Source: AC-51 sp964535065
GTDB taxonomy: Bacteria; Actinomycetota; UBA4738; HRBIN12
Reading direction: 5' to 3'
Assembly: GCA_964535065.1 (NCBI GenBank)
Contig: CAZHRY010000001.1
Coordinates: 44,009-108,008, forward strand
DNA: 64,000 bases
Part shown: piece by piece, positions 41,836-50,554 of the stretch
Layout of the letters: every line of letters starts with the position of its first letter
How positions within the stretch are numbered: position 1 is the stretch's first letter
The notes under the pieces: generated by a model
The model's database searches: none
Seen by the model: only the letters and a program-made list of their open reading frames with translations
What the model was told of the DNA's origin: nothing
Position numbers and translations under genes: made by a program

Positions 41836-42730
41836 CAGCGGCCGCGAGCGCGGAGATGTCGTCGGGGGTCGTGCCGCAGCAGCCGCCGACCAGCATCGCG
41901 CCTGCGGAGCGCCAAGCGGGAGCCAGCGCACCGAAGTCGGGCCGGGGGCCGCCGTCGGCACGCCAGACCTTCCGATCCGCGTCCCATGTAGAGCCGAGAT
42001 TGGGGTAAGCGACCAGCGGCTTCGTCACCCCCGCCCGACCAGCGCTTCCTAGCAGGTCGGGGACGAAGGCGGGCGGTGAGCAGTTGACGCCGACGGCTGC
42101 CACCCGGTCGCTCGAGGCCGCCAGCGTGGCCGCTTCTGCGAAGGAAGTGCCGTCGCTGATGCTGGCACCGTCGCGGCAGCTGAAGCTCACCCAGGCGATC
42201 GCCTCCGGATAGGCATCCAGCAACTCGACCAATGCTTCGGCCTCTTCCCTGGCGGGGATCGTTTCGATCGCCAGCAGGTCCGGTTCGGCGCTCAGCAGCA
42301 CCTCCAGGCGTGGCCGGTGGAAGTCGATCAGGTCCTGTACCGAGAGTCCGTACCTGCCTCGATACTCCGACCCGTCGGCGAGCATGGCGCCGTAGGGGCC
42401 CACCGAGGCCGCCACCAGGTGGCCGGGCCCTGCCTCTTCGGCGGCTTCTCGGGCCAGCCGGACGCTCAGCCGGAGCAGTTCCTCGGCGCGTGAGCGGTCT
42501 GTACCCCGCGAAGCGAAGCCCTCGAACGAGGCCTGGTAGCTCGCGGAGATGACCACATCCGCCCCGGCCCCGAAGTAGTCGGCGTGTACCGCTCGTATCG
42601 ACCCCGGGTCGTCCAGCAGCAGCCGAGCCGACCAGAGGGCGTCCCGGAGGTCTTGGCCGCGCGCCTCGAGCTCCGACGCGAGCCCCCCATCCAGCACGAG
42701 CCCGCCTCGCATCCGTTCGCGCACGTCCAT
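41828..42730 (-). CDS. Homocysteine S-methyltransferase family protein
   Basis: 300 residues from ATG 42730. Upstream in-frame ATGs are embedded in the putative promoter. LVLDGGLASELEARG, ISASYQASFEGFASRG, SCRDG, the zinc cysteine in VGVNCSPPAFV and the pair of zinc cysteines in MLVGGCCGTTPDDI give a complete zinc site. It should transfer a methyl group from S-methylmethionine, SAM or another donor to homocysteine (MmuM type) rather than use cobalamin. The gene diverges from an acyl-CoA dehydrogenase across 71 bases with opposed -10-like elements. Confidence 0.9.
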   Translation of the reverse strand: MDVRERMRGGLVLDGGLASELEARGQDLRDALWSARLLLDDPGSIRAVHADYFGAGADVVISASYQASFEGFASRGTDRSRAEELLRLSVRLAREAAEEAGPGHLVAASVGPYGAMLADGSEYRGRYGLSVQDLIDFHRPRLEVLLSAEPDLLAIETIPAREEAEALVELLDAYPEAIAWVSFSCRDGASISDGTSFAEAATLAASSDRVAAVGVNCSPPAFVPDLLGSAGRAGVTKPLVAYPNLGSTWDADRKVWRADGGPRPDFGALAPAWRSAGAMLVGGCCGTTPDDISALAAAVR

Positions 42731-42737
42731 GAACCGA

Positions 42738-42743
42738 ACCATA
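42738..42743 (-). promoter_or_regulatory. Putative -10 TATGGT for leaderless start at 42730
   Basis: On the minus strand TATGGT is followed by 7 bases and the ATG at 42730, without a ribosome-binding site. A plus-strand TATGCT at 42774-42779 could serve the divergent acyl-CoA dehydrogenase. Confidence 0.38.
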
Positions 42744-42801
42744 CCCAACTCACGGCCGGGGTTCGGGCCGCCGTATGCTCCGGCGCCGGAGGTGACCGAC
42801 C

Positions 42802-43980
42802 GTGACGACGTATCCGCTGAGCGAGGAAGACCGCGCGATCCAAGAGCGCGCTCGCAGGTTCGTGAACGAGGAGCTGATCCCCTGGGAGGAACATGCCGAG
42901 GAGCACGATGGCCGGATCCCCGACGAGGTGCGCCTCAAGCACAGGCGGATGGCCGAGGAGCTGGGCCTTTCTGCGATGAACATGCCGAAGGAGCTGGGCG
43001 GGCAGGGGATGACCACCCTGCAGCAGGTTCTGGTTTCGGAGCAGATGGGCAGGGTGACGAACGCCCTGGGTTGGTGCATGTACACACCGCCCGAGTGGGC
43101 GCCGGAGGTCGTGTCCCCGATGCAGCTGGAACGTTGGATCATCCCGGCCATCAAGGGCGAGCGGGCCGAGTGCTACGCGATCACCGAGGCCGGCGCAGGC
43201 TCGGACGTGGACGCGATCCAGGCGACCGCACGCCGCGACGCAGACGAGTACGTGCTGAACGGCACGAAGATGCACGTGACCTCGTACAACCGGGCCGACT
43301 TCATCTTCTTCCAGGCCAAGATCGTGGGCGGCCCGAGCGCCGGCGCCCACGCGATGTTCTTCGTCGATAAGGACACCCCAGGTGTGAGGCTCGTGCGCGA
43401 ACCCAGATACACGCACACCTTCCCCGATTCGCACGCGGTCGTGGCCTTCGAGGACGTTCGCGTACCGGCGGACCATCTCATCGGTGAAGAGGGCGACGGC
43501 TTGGCTTTCACGTACGCGTGGTTCCGGTACGAACGCATGATGATCGCCGCTCGCTGCTGTGGCGCCGCCGAGCGACTGATCGACGAGGCCACCGCCTTCG
43601 CGCGCGAGCGTATCCAGTTCGGCAGGCCGATCGTCGAGTTCCAGGCGATCGCGCACATGCTGGCCGACTCCCTTACGGAGCTGTGGGCAGCGCGGCTCAT
43701 GACCTACCGGCTCGCGGAGAACATCGACGCGGGTGTGGACGTGAAGATCCAGCACGCGCAGTGCTCGATGGCCAAGCTCTACGCGAGCGAGATGGCGGGC
43801 CGGGTGGCCGACCGGGCGGTCCAGATCTTCGGGGGCAGGGGCTACATGCGGGAGAACGTCGCGGAGCGCTTCTGGCGCGAGGTGAGGGTCGACCGGATCT
43901 GGGAGGGCACGAGCGAAGTCCAGCGGAACATCATCGCGGACCAGCTCGTGAAGCGGGGAACCCGGACGCTGACGGGATGA
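42802..43980 (+). CDS. Acyl-CoA dehydrogenase
   Basis: 392 residues from GTG 42802 with GGAGGTG 7-8 bases upstream. FAD enzyme introducing a 2,3-double bond into an acyl-CoA. The family signatures CYAITEAGAGSDVDAIQ (FAD contact), DSHAVVAFEDVRVP, ARERIQFGRPIVEFQ, IFGGRGYMRENVAERFWREVR and WEGTSEVQRNIIA are present. The last two resemble the long-chain or ACAD10/11-like branch. A paralogue with the same features lies at 58696-59874. Its stop forms a TGATCA palindrome with the stop of the convergent potA2. Confidence 0.92.
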   Translation: MTTYPLSEEDRAIQERARRFVNEELIPWEEHAEEHDGRIPDEVRLKHRRMAEELGLSAMNMPKELGGQGMTTLQQVLVSEQMGRVTNALGWCMYTPPEWAPEVVSPMQLERWIIPAIKGERAECYAITEAGAGSDVDAIQATARRDADEYVLNGTKMHVTSYNRADFIFFQAKIVGGPSAGAHAMFFVDKDTPGVRLVREPRYTHTFPDSHAVVAFEDVRVPADHLIGEEGDGLAFTYAWFRYERMMIAARCCGAAERLIDEATAFARERIQFGRPIVEFQAIAHMLADSLTELWAARLMTYRLAENIDAGVDVKIQHAQCSMAKLYASEMAGRVADRAVQIFGGRGYMRENVAERFWREVRVDRIWEGTSEVQRNIIADQLVKRGTRTLTG

Positions 43981-45078
43981 TCAGTCCTGACGGAGGATCG
44001 CCGCGTCCTCACGCATCCAGCTGAGAACTACCGGGTCGCCCTCTCGCACCTGCGACACCGAAGCGTCGGATAGCTCATGCACGATGAGCCGCTTGCCCAT
44101 GTCCGTGTCCACGTGGAACTGGGTCAGGGTGCCCAGGTAGACGACCTGAGCGACCTTCCCGGACACACGGCTGGGATGCTCCAGCTGCTCGGCATCGGCG
44201 GGTCTCAGCCAGATGCGCTCGGGTCTGACGGTCACCGTGAGGGTCGAGCCCGCCGACGCGCCCGTCGATGCGATCGGAACGACTATCCGCTCTCTATCAC
44301 CGAGTCGCATGACGGCGTCCGGACCCGACACCTCGTCCACGCGGAAGTCGATCGCGTTCAACACGCCGACGAAATCGGCGACGAAGGGCGTTTCGGGGAA
44401 GTCGTAGATATCGCGAGGGGTCCCCAGCTGCTCGATCCGGCCCTGATTCATCACCGCTATCCGGTCCGACATGGACAGGGCTTCTTCCTGGTCGTGGGTC
44501 ACATAGACGAAGGTGGTTCCCAGCTCGTGCTGGATGCGCTTCAGCTCCAGCTGCATGGCCTTGCGCAGCTTCACGTCCAGGGCGCCGAGCGGCTCGTCCA
44601 GCAGGAGCGCCGCCGGCCGGTTGACCAGGGCCCGGGCTAGAGCCACGCGCTGCTGCTGGCCGCCAGACAACTGTGCCGGCTTGCGCGCACCCATCCCGGC
44701 AAGCCCCACGATCTCGAGCATCTCTGCAACGCGGGCGTCCCGCTCTGCCTTCGGAACCTTCTTCAGCTTGAGGCCATACGCGATGTTCTTCTCCACCGTC
44801 ATGTGAGGGAAGAGCGCGTAGTGCTGGAAGCACATGTTCACCTCACGCTTGTTGGGCGGCACACCCACGACGTCCGCTCCGCGGAGGAGGATCGCGCCCC
44901 GGTCGGGCTCCTCGAAGCCCGCGATCATCCGCATGGTCGTCGTCTTGCCGCAACCGGAAGGCCCAAGCAAGGTGATGAACTCCCCTTCGGCGATCTCCAA
45001 CGACACGTCGAGAACGGCACGGACGTCGCCGAACGACTTGCTGACATCGCGGATGCTTATCGCAGACCCTTCGTTCAT
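43981..45078 (-). CDS. potA: Second polyamine-type ABC transporter ATP-binding protein
   Basis: 365 residues from ATG 45078, overlapping the potC2 stop in ATGA and preceded by AGGAGGGG. Walker A LLGPSGCGKTTTMRM, QHYALFPHMTVEKN, signature LSGGQQQRVALARAL, Walker B LLLDEPLGALD and THDQEEALSMSDRI are intact, followed by a TOBE-like C-terminal domain. It is the last gene of a complete potD-potB-potC-potA operon and shares most of its length with the 29914 ATPase. A longer reading from 45936 is antisense or out-of-frame to potC2 and not credible. Confidence 0.92.
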   Translation of the reverse strand: MNEGSAISIRDVSKSFGDVRAVLDVSLEIAEGEFITLLGPSGCGKTTTMRMIAGFEEPDRGAILLRGADVVGVPPNKREVNMCFQHYALFPHMTVEKNIAYGLKLKKVPKAERDARVAEMLEIVGLAGMGARKPAQLSGGQQQRVALARALVNRPAALLLDEPLGALDVKLRKAMQLELKRIQHELGTTFVYVTHDQEEALSMSDRIAVMNQGRIEQLGTPRDIYDFPETPFVADFVGVLNAIDFRVDEVSGPDAVMRLGDRERIVVPIASTGASAGSTLTVTVRPERIWLRPADAEQLEHPSRVSGKVAQVVYLGTLTQFHVDTDMGKRLIVHELSDASVSQVREGDPVVLSWMREDAAILRQD

Positions 45079-45974
45079 CCATCCCCTCCTGCGCCTGCAA
45101 CAGGCGTGAGTTCCGTGTCTTCGAATACCTCGCGCACTCCCTCGCCAAGCGTCCTGGCCGACCTGACCCACAAGACTTCGGTGAGAATGACGGCGATCGA
45201 GGACACGACCAGCACCACCACCGCCACCGCCGGCATCTGGGGCAGCTGTCTGGGCAGTCGCAACTGGGAGTAGATGTACAGGGGAAACGTGGTCGTCTGT
45301 CCTGCTACGAACGAGGCCAGGACTATCTCGTCGAACGAGATCACGTAGCTCAGGACGAACGACGAGACCACGGCGGGTGCGAGCAGGGGGAACGTGACCG
45401 ACCGGAACGCGACCCACCATCCGGCACCTAAGTCGCGGGCCGCCTCTTCCAGCGCGACAGGGATCCGCTCGAGGCGCGGGATGATCGTCAGGACGGCGAA
45501 CGGCAGGGCTATGACCACGTGCGCGATGATGAGTGTGATCGCCCCGAACTCGAACGGGATGCCTGCGGGCTCTAGGACGTAGACCTTGACGTAGTTGAAC
45601 AGGATCAGCATCGCCGTTCCCAGGACGACCAGCGGGACGACCAGAGGTGCGAGCAGGAAGCCTGATGCGAGGCCCTTGCCGAAGAAGCGTCTCCGCTGCA
45701 TCGCGATGGACGCGGGGATGGCGAGCGTCGTCGTGATGACACTGGCTATAGCCGCTATCCAAGCGCTGGTCTTCAAGGCGTTCATCAGCTCGCTGTTGTG
45801 GATGAACTCGGAATACCAGCGGGTGGTGAAGCCCTCCCACGGGAACGAGACGAACTCCCTGTCGTTGAAGCTGAAGATCATCAGGATCAGGAGCGGTGCA
45901 TACAGGAACAAGACGAGGATCCAGAAAACGATCCAAAGACCTGCCTTGCCACCTCTGGATGCGGCCATGTTCAT
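45075..45974 (-). CDS. potC: Second ABC permease, PotC-type
   Basis: 299 residues from ATG 45974, overlapping the potB2 stop by 4 bases. Six membrane segments beginning with LWIVFWILVLFLYAPLLILM, the coupling loop EEAARDLGAGWWVAFRSVTFPLL and the segment SYVISFDEIVLASFVAG, a PotC hallmark. Forms the import channel with the following upstream-encoded PotB. All genes of the operon overlap or abut, consistent with one message and coupled translation. Confidence 0.92.
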   Translation of the reverse strand: MNMAASRGGKAGLWIVFWILVLFLYAPLLILMIFSFNDREFVSFPWEGFTTRWYSEFIHNSELMNALKTSAWIAAIASVITTTLAIPASIAMQRRRFFGKGLASGFLLAPLVVPLVVLGTAMLILFNYVKVYVLEPAGIPFEFGAITLIIAHVVIALPFAVLTIIPRLERIPVALEEAARDLGAGWWVAFRSVTFPLLAPAVVSSFVLSYVISFDEIVLASFVAGQTTTFPLYIYSQLRLPRQLPQMPAVAVVVLVVSSIAVILTEVLWVRSARTLGEGVREVFEDTELTPVAGAGGDG

Positions 45975-46891
45975 GCCGCCACGCTCCTGACGTTCAGGTA
46001 GCGGCCGAAAACCGCTAGCAGGATCGCTACGGCGAACACCAGGAACATCGCCATCGCCGAGCCGAACTGCCAGTCCAGCCCGAAGGTGAAGGCGCTCTGG
46101 ATCGCGCTGCCGAACATGAAGCCCTTGGGTCCTCCCACGAGCTGTGGTGTGACGAACTCACCGATCGTCGGGATGAACACGAAGATGAACCCGGCGATCG
46201 CACCCGGGATCGACAGGGGGAACGTGATCGACCAGAAGGTACGCAGACGAGAGGCGCCCAGGTCCGAGCTGGCCTCAAGCAGCCTGACATCCATGCCCTC
46301 CAGCGCAACGAAGATAGGCAGAGCGACGAACGGCACCCACACGTAGCTGAGCACCACGTAGATGGCGAACTGGCTGTTGAAGAGCCATGAGATGGGTTGG
46401 TCCAGGACTCCCAGAGTGTCGACGAGGAACGTGTTGATGACGCCCTGCGGGTTGAGCAGGACACGCCATGCGAGGATCCTGAGCAGGTAGCTGGTCAGGA
46501 ACGGAACCATGAGCACCAGGAGCAAGGTGTACTTGCGTGCCCCCGCAAGCAGGGCGAGCAGATAGGCGATGGGGTACGCGAGGATGAGGGTCGTGAAGGA
46601 GACGATCAGGGACATGCGAACCGACTTCCAGAACAGGCCCTTGCCGAGGACGTGGAAGCCGCCCATGTACGTGTCGGAGAACAGGAAGTCCTTCCACGGC
46701 GTCACGGTCCACTCGGAGATGTCGTTGGGTGAGAGCCCCGAGACCCCGCCGACGCTGTAGACGGCTATCAGCACGACCGGAACCACGAAGAACCGACCTA
46801 CCCAGCCGAGGGGTGCTGCGCGGATGGTCCTGGTGGCGGCGGCGCCCTTCGGACGCCGCCGCCGCACTCCGGTCACGTCGGTCGTGGTCAT
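45971..46891 (-). CDS. potB: Second ABC permease, PotB-type
   Basis: 306 residues from ATG 46891, starting directly after the potD2 stop with no gap. A basic N-terminus (RRRRPKGAAATR) precedes six membrane helices. The loop LEASSDLGASRLRTFWSITFPLSIPG and the PotB-type FIPTIGEFVTPQLVGG are clear. It pairs with PotC2. In this operon potD and potB are not separated by the hairpin that is found in the first cluster. Confidence 0.92.
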   Translation of the reverse strand: MTTTDVTGVRRRRPKGAAATRTIRAAPLGWVGRFFVVPVVLIAVYSVGGVSGLSPNDISEWTVTPWKDFLFSDTYMGGFHVLGKGLFWKSVRMSLIVSFTTLILAYPIAYLLALLAGARKYTLLLVLMVPFLTSYLLRILAWRVLLNPQGVINTFLVDTLGVLDQPISWLFNSQFAIYVVLSYVWVPFVALPIFVALEGMDVRLLEASSDLGASRLRTFWSITFPLSIPGAIAGFIFVFIPTIGEFVTPQLVGGPKGFMFGSAIQSAFTFGLDWQFGSAMAMFLVFAVAILLAVFGRYLNVRSVAA

Positions 46892-48043
46892 CTAGCCGAT
46901 CGACGCCTTCACCTCGTCCCAGGCTCGGTTGTACTTGTCGCGCTCAGGCTGATACCGGTCGAAATAGCTCGCCGGTTCGGCGAGGTTCGTCTCGGGGTCA
47001 TCGAGGCCGAACACTTCGACGACCTCAGGATCGATGGCATCCAGGTCGATGTTGGTGTTCGCATGCCCGTAGCCCCACGAACTCACCAACCGCTGGCCCA
47101 CCTCCACGCTTGCCCAGGCGTCCGCGAACTCGTGCGCGTGGTAGTAGTTCTCCGTCTCGGACCTGAGCACCAGCCCCTCTGCCCATGAGAGGACCCCCTC
47201 CTTGGGCCTGCTGTAGTGCACGGGCACGTCTTCCTTCAGGACCACGAACGCATCCGGCCAGGCGTAGGTCGCCCACAGGTTCCCCTGGCGCACGTCATCC
47301 CACATCTGGGTGAAATCCACCCAGATGGAGTAGACGTTCTTCGCCTTCGAGATGCAGTAGTTCTTCGCCTCTTCCAGCTCCTCGTCCGTCATGAAGAACG
47401 TCTGATCTCCGGCGATGCCGAGGGTCAGCGCCGCCATCTGGATCACCCAGGGAGTGTCGAACCAACCGATGTGTCCCGCGTTGGCGTCATCGAAGATGTA
47501 GGAGTATGAGTTGATGCTTGGATCCACGTGGTCGCTGCGGATCAGCACACCCGAATAGCCCCAGTCGGTGACGATCTCGTACTGGTCTTCGCCGATCCGT
47601 CCGTGCTGCTCCAGCACATCCGTGAGTTGAGAGAAGTTGGGGATCAGCGAAGTGTCCCAGGGCTGCAAGGCCCTCATGTTCACGTAGTCCTGGATGTATC
47701 CGGTCTCGGGGTGAGTGATGTCCCACTCGAAACCCCCTTGGGTCTTCGCGATGACCCCCTCGGTGTTCGTGAGGAAGGAGAACTTGGGGTCCGGATACCC
47801 CTTCTCGGCGTACTGCTTCCAGATCCACTTGGCCTCATAGCCCGACCACTCGTGGATGGCGAGCACACCCGGCTCTTCCTCGATCGGCGGTCGCTGGGTC
47901 GTTGTCGTGCCGCCTCCAGGCGAAGTCGCGGTGGTCTCCTTCCGGCACGCCGCCAGCACACCCATCCCGCCTACCGCGGCCATGCCCTTCAGGAACTGCC
48001 TGCGGCTCGCGGCGTTGCTTAGCACCGCATCGAATTGACCCAT
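46892..48043 (-). CDS. potD: Second polyamine-type binding lipoprotein, Tat-exported
   Basis: 383 residues from ATG 48043, with GGAGGAGGGAG a few bases upstream. Twin-arginine motif SRRQFLKGM and lipobox VLAACRKE show a Tat-exported lipoprotein. The mature part starts with a Thr/Pro linker and then PGVLAIHEWSGYEAKWIWKQ, with WDITHPETGYIQDYV; it is clearly a solute-binding protein of the spermidine/putrescine family but differs a lot from the 32998 protein, so the two transporters probably have different substrates. It is the first gene of the operon and diverges from an aminotransferase; an inverted repeat lies between them at 48103-48122. Confidence 0.9.
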   Translation of the reverse strand: MGQFDAVLSNAASRRQFLKGMAAVGGMGVLAACRKETTATSPGGGTTTTQRPPIEEEPGVLAIHEWSGYEAKWIWKQYAEKGYPDPKFSFLTNTEGVIAKTQGGFEWDITHPETGYIQDYVNMRALQPWDTSLIPNFSQLTDVLEQHGRIGEDQYEIVTDWGYSGVLIRSDHVDPSINSYSYIFDDANAGHIGWFDTPWVIQMAALTLGIAGDQTFFMTDEELEEAKNYCISKAKNVYSIWVDFTQMWDDVRQGNLWATYAWPDAFVVLKEDVPVHYSRPKEGVLSWAEGLVLRSETENYYHAHEFADAWASVEVGQRLVSSWGYGHANTNIDLDAIDPEVVEVFGLDDPETNLAEPASYFDRYQPERDKYNRAWDEVKASIG

Positions 48044-48102
48044 GGGATCTCCCTCCTCCTGCTCCCCCGTCGCCCCTCGACCCGCGGATGATGTCGTGCT
48101 AG

Positions 48103-48122
48103 CTCGGGTTGTGCAAGCCGAG
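48103..48122. promoter_or_regulatory. 20-base inverted repeat between potD2 and aminotransferase
   Basis: CTCGGGTTG (48103-48111) and CAAGCCGAG (48114-48122) form 9-base arms with one mismatch around a TG centre. It lies in the 111-base divergent gap, about 60 bases from potD2 and 32 from the aminotransferase start, so one protein bound here could control both. It is not the same as the 34362/54403 motif. Confidence 0.5.
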
Positions 48123-48154
48123 TTGCGCTGGACGGTACCTGGGAACATCTGAGC

Positions 48155-49414
48155 ATGACCGACTTCTGGCACCCATTCGCTGACATGGCGTCGATCGAGG
48201 CTGGCGGTGAACTGACGGTCTCGCGCGGTGAGGGCAGCCACATCTGGGACTCGGATGGACGGCGCTACCTGGATGCGACCGCCGGGCTCTGGTACTGCAA
48301 CGTGGGTCACGGGCGGGTCGAGATAGCCGACGCGGTTAGCAGGCAGCTGACCGAGCTCGAGGCCTACTCCTGCTTCCAGGACCTGACGAATCCGCCGACC
48401 GCCGCTCTGGCCGAACGGGTGGCGGCGCTCGCGCCGGTTCCCGGGTCGAAGGTGTTCTTCACCAGCGGTGGCTCGGACTCGATCGACACCGCCACCAAGA
48501 TCGTGCTGAGGCACTGGTCCCTGGTCGGCGAGCCGCAGAGGACCGTGCTCATCCGGAGGGAGCGCGCCTACCACGGCATGCACACGGCCGGGACGTCGCT
48601 CGCGGGCATCCCGGCCAACCTGGAGGGGTATGGAGGCCTGCTCCGCGACGTGGTGGAGGTGCCCTGGGACGACGCGGAGGCGCTTCGCGAGGCGATCGAA
48701 CGGATCGGGCCGGACAGGGTCGCCGCCTTCTTCTGCGAACCGGTCATCGGGGCGGGTGGGGTGTTCCCGCCGCCGGATGGCTACCTGGAAGCGGCGCGGC
48801 TGGTGTGTCGCGAGACGGGCGCGCTGTTCATCGCCGATGAGGTCATCACCGGGTTCGGCCGGTGCGGTGAGTGGTTCGCCAGTTCCAGGTGGAACCTGGA
48901 GCCCGACCTGATCACATGCGCGAAGGGCATCACCAGCGGGTACCTACCCCTGGGAGCCGTGATAGCCGCGCCGCGGGTGTGGGAGCCTTTCTGGAAGAAG
49001 GAGGCCGGCATGTTCCGCCACGGCTACACCTACACCGGGCACGCCGCCGTCTCGGCGGCCGCGTTGGCCAACCTCGACATCATCGAACACGAAGGACTGC
49101 TCGAACGCGCCGGGCAGCTTGAAAGGGAGCTTGCGGCGGCCCTGGCGCCGCTGGAGCGGAAGGCCCTGGTGAGCGAGGTTCGCCGTGGAACCGGCGTCCT
49201 GGCGGCGGTGCAGGTCGATGGGGACGCGCTGGCCGCCGACCCTTCCCTGCTGGGTCGCGTGGTGCCTGCGTGCCGAAGGAACGGCGTTATGACCAGGATC
49301 CTTGCGACCGGAGCGATCCAGGTGTCGCCCCCTCTGATCCTGGACGGCGAAGGCCTGGATGAGCTGGCCGGGGGCCTGGAGGCGGCCATCGACGAGATGG
49401 AGGCGGGGTCGTGA
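48155..49414 (+). CDS. Class III aminotransferase (omega-amino acid/putrescine-pyruvate type)
   Basis: 419 residues from ATG 48155. PLP aminotransferase: HPFADMASIEAGG at the start, LWYCNVGHGR, FTSGGSDSIDTATKI, the strand ending in LFIADEVITGFGR (Asp contacting the PLP ring) and the Schiff-base lysine in TCAKGITSGYLPLGA. The sequence resembles beta-alanine/putrescine/taurine-pyruvate transaminases. The coupled alanine dehydrogenase (GTGA overlap) argues that pyruvate is the acceptor and alanine the product. Divergence from the potD2 operon suggests that the donor is the amine imported by it. Confidence 0.9.
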   Translation: MTDFWHPFADMASIEAGGELTVSRGEGSHIWDSDGRRYLDATAGLWYCNVGHGRVEIADAVSRQLTELEAYSCFQDLTNPPTAALAERVAALAPVPGSKVFFTSGGSDSIDTATKIVLRHWSLVGEPQRTVLIRRERAYHGMHTAGTSLAGIPANLEGYGGLLRDVVEVPWDDAEALREAIERIGPDRVAAFFCEPVIGAGGVFPPPDGYLEAARLVCRETGALFIADEVITGFGRCGEWFASSRWNLEPDLITCAKGITSGYLPLGAVIAAPRVWEPFWKKEAGMFRHGYTYTGHAAVSAAALANLDIIEHEGLLERAGQLERELAAALAPLERKALVSEVRRGTGVLAAVQVDGDALAADPSLLGRVVPACRRNGVMTRILATGAIQVSPPLILDGEGLDELAGGLEAAIDEMEAGS

Positions 49415-50526
49415 TCGTAGGTATACCCACCGAGGTCAAGAACCACGAGTACCGGGTGGCCGCCACACCGGAGGGTGTGCGGGAGCTGGTTCACGCGGGT
49501 CACAGGGTTGTGGTCGAGGCAGGGGCCGGGCTTGGCTCCGCCATCACCGACGAGCAGTACGCGGCTGCCGGTGCCGAGGTCCTGCCGGATGCGGACTCGG
49601 TGTTCGCTGCCGCTGAGCTGATCGTGAAGGTGAAGGAACCGCAGGCGGAAGAGTACGAGCGGTTCCGTTCCGACCACATCTTGTTCACCTATCTGCATCT
49701 GGCTGCCGACGAGGGCTTGACCAAGTTCCTCGTGGAACGCGGTCTCCGCGCAGTGGCCTACGAGACGGTGCAGACGCCGGACGGGCACCTGCCGCTCCTG
49801 GCGCCCATGTCCGAGATCGCGGGTCGTATGGCTCCCCAGGTCGGCGCCAAGGCCTTGGAGAAGCCGCAGGGCGGCCGCGGCGTCTTGATGGGGGGAGCAT
49901 CGGGCGTGCTCCCCGCCAAGGTGGTCGTGCTCGGTGGCGGCATGGCCGGCTGGAACGCCGCCGAGATCGCAGCGGGCATGCAGGCTGAGGTCGTCGTCGT
50001 GGACAAGAACGTGGACCGGCTGCGTGAGATAGACCGGATCTGGCACGGGCGGATCCAGACGGTCATGTCGTCTCGCCTTGCCATCGAGCACCTCGTGCTC
50101 GGCGCGGACCTGGTGATCGGTGCCGTGCTGGTTCCCGGCGCCCGGGCGCCCCACCTGGTGACGGAGGACACGGTCAAGGCGATGCGCCCGGGCGCCGTCT
50201 TGGTCGACATCTCGATCGACCAGGGGGGCTGCTTCGAGACCTCGCACGTGACCATGCACGCGGACCCCACCTACGTGCTGCACGATGTCGTCCACTACTG
50301 CGTCGGGAACATGCCCGGCGCGGTGCCGCGGACCTCCACATATGCGCTGACCAACGTGACCCTTCCCTACGTCGCAGCGATCGCCGGGAAGGGGCTCGAG
50401 GGCGCCGTTCGCTCGGATCCTGCCCTCTCCTTGGGTGTGAACGTCTGGGACGGGCGGGTGACGAACGCTGGGGTGGCCGAGGCTACGGGCCTCGAGGCCT
50501 CGGAGCTGGCCGAGGTATTGACTTAG
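49411..50526 (+). CDS. ald: Alanine dehydrogenase
   Basis: 371 residues from GTG 49411. Converts L-alanine and NAD+ to pyruvate, ammonia and NADH, or the reverse. Substrate residues lie in VGIPTEVKNHEYRVAATPEG (Arg), ELIVKVKEPQ (Lys) and LFTYLHLAAD (His). The Rossmann motif reads VVLGGGMAGWNAAEIAAG where many homologues have GGGVVG. Later, MRPGAVLVDISIDQGG is characteristic. Coupled to the aminotransferase it would regenerate pyruvate and release ammonia. Its last codons overlap the promoter of the downstream antitoxin. Confidence 0.95.
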   Translation: MIVGIPTEVKNHEYRVAATPEGVRELVHAGHRVVVEAGAGLGSAITDEQYAAAGAEVLPDADSVFAAAELIVKVKEPQAEEYERFRSDHILFTYLHLAADEGLTKFLVERGLRAVAYETVQTPDGHLPLLAPMSEIAGRMAPQVGAKALEKPQGGRGVLMGGASGVLPAKVVVLGGGMAGWNAAEIAAGMQAEVVVVDKNVDRLREIDRIWHGRIQTVMSSRLAIEHLVLGADLVIGAVLVPGARAPHLVTEDTVKAMRPGAVLVDISIDQGGCFETSHVTMHADPTYVLHDVVHYCVGNMPGAVPRTSTYALTNVTLPYVAAIAGKGLEGAVRSDPALSLGVNVWDGRVTNAGVAEATGLEASELAEVLT

Positions 50527-50547
50527 CTAACCAAGATGACTTAGTCT
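50518..50547 (+). promoter_or_regulatory. Promoter of the toxin-antitoxin pair, leaderless, with TGACTTAG repeats
   Basis: TTGACT (50518-50523), an 18-base spacer and TAGTCT (50542-50547) are followed by 7 bases and the ATG at 50555. The -35 lies over the ald stop codon. TGACTTAG occurs at 50519-50526 and again at 50537-50544, one copy over each promoter element, and TTAGCTAA (50523-50530) is a palindrome; these are likely antitoxin binding sites. Confidence 0.55.
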
Positions 50548-50554
50548 TGTCGCG

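Noticed and set aside
45079..45936. N-terminal extension of the second potA to 651 residues
   Set aside because: The extra part overlaps potC2 out of frame; ATG 45078 has a ribosome-binding site and gives a normal PotA N-terminus.
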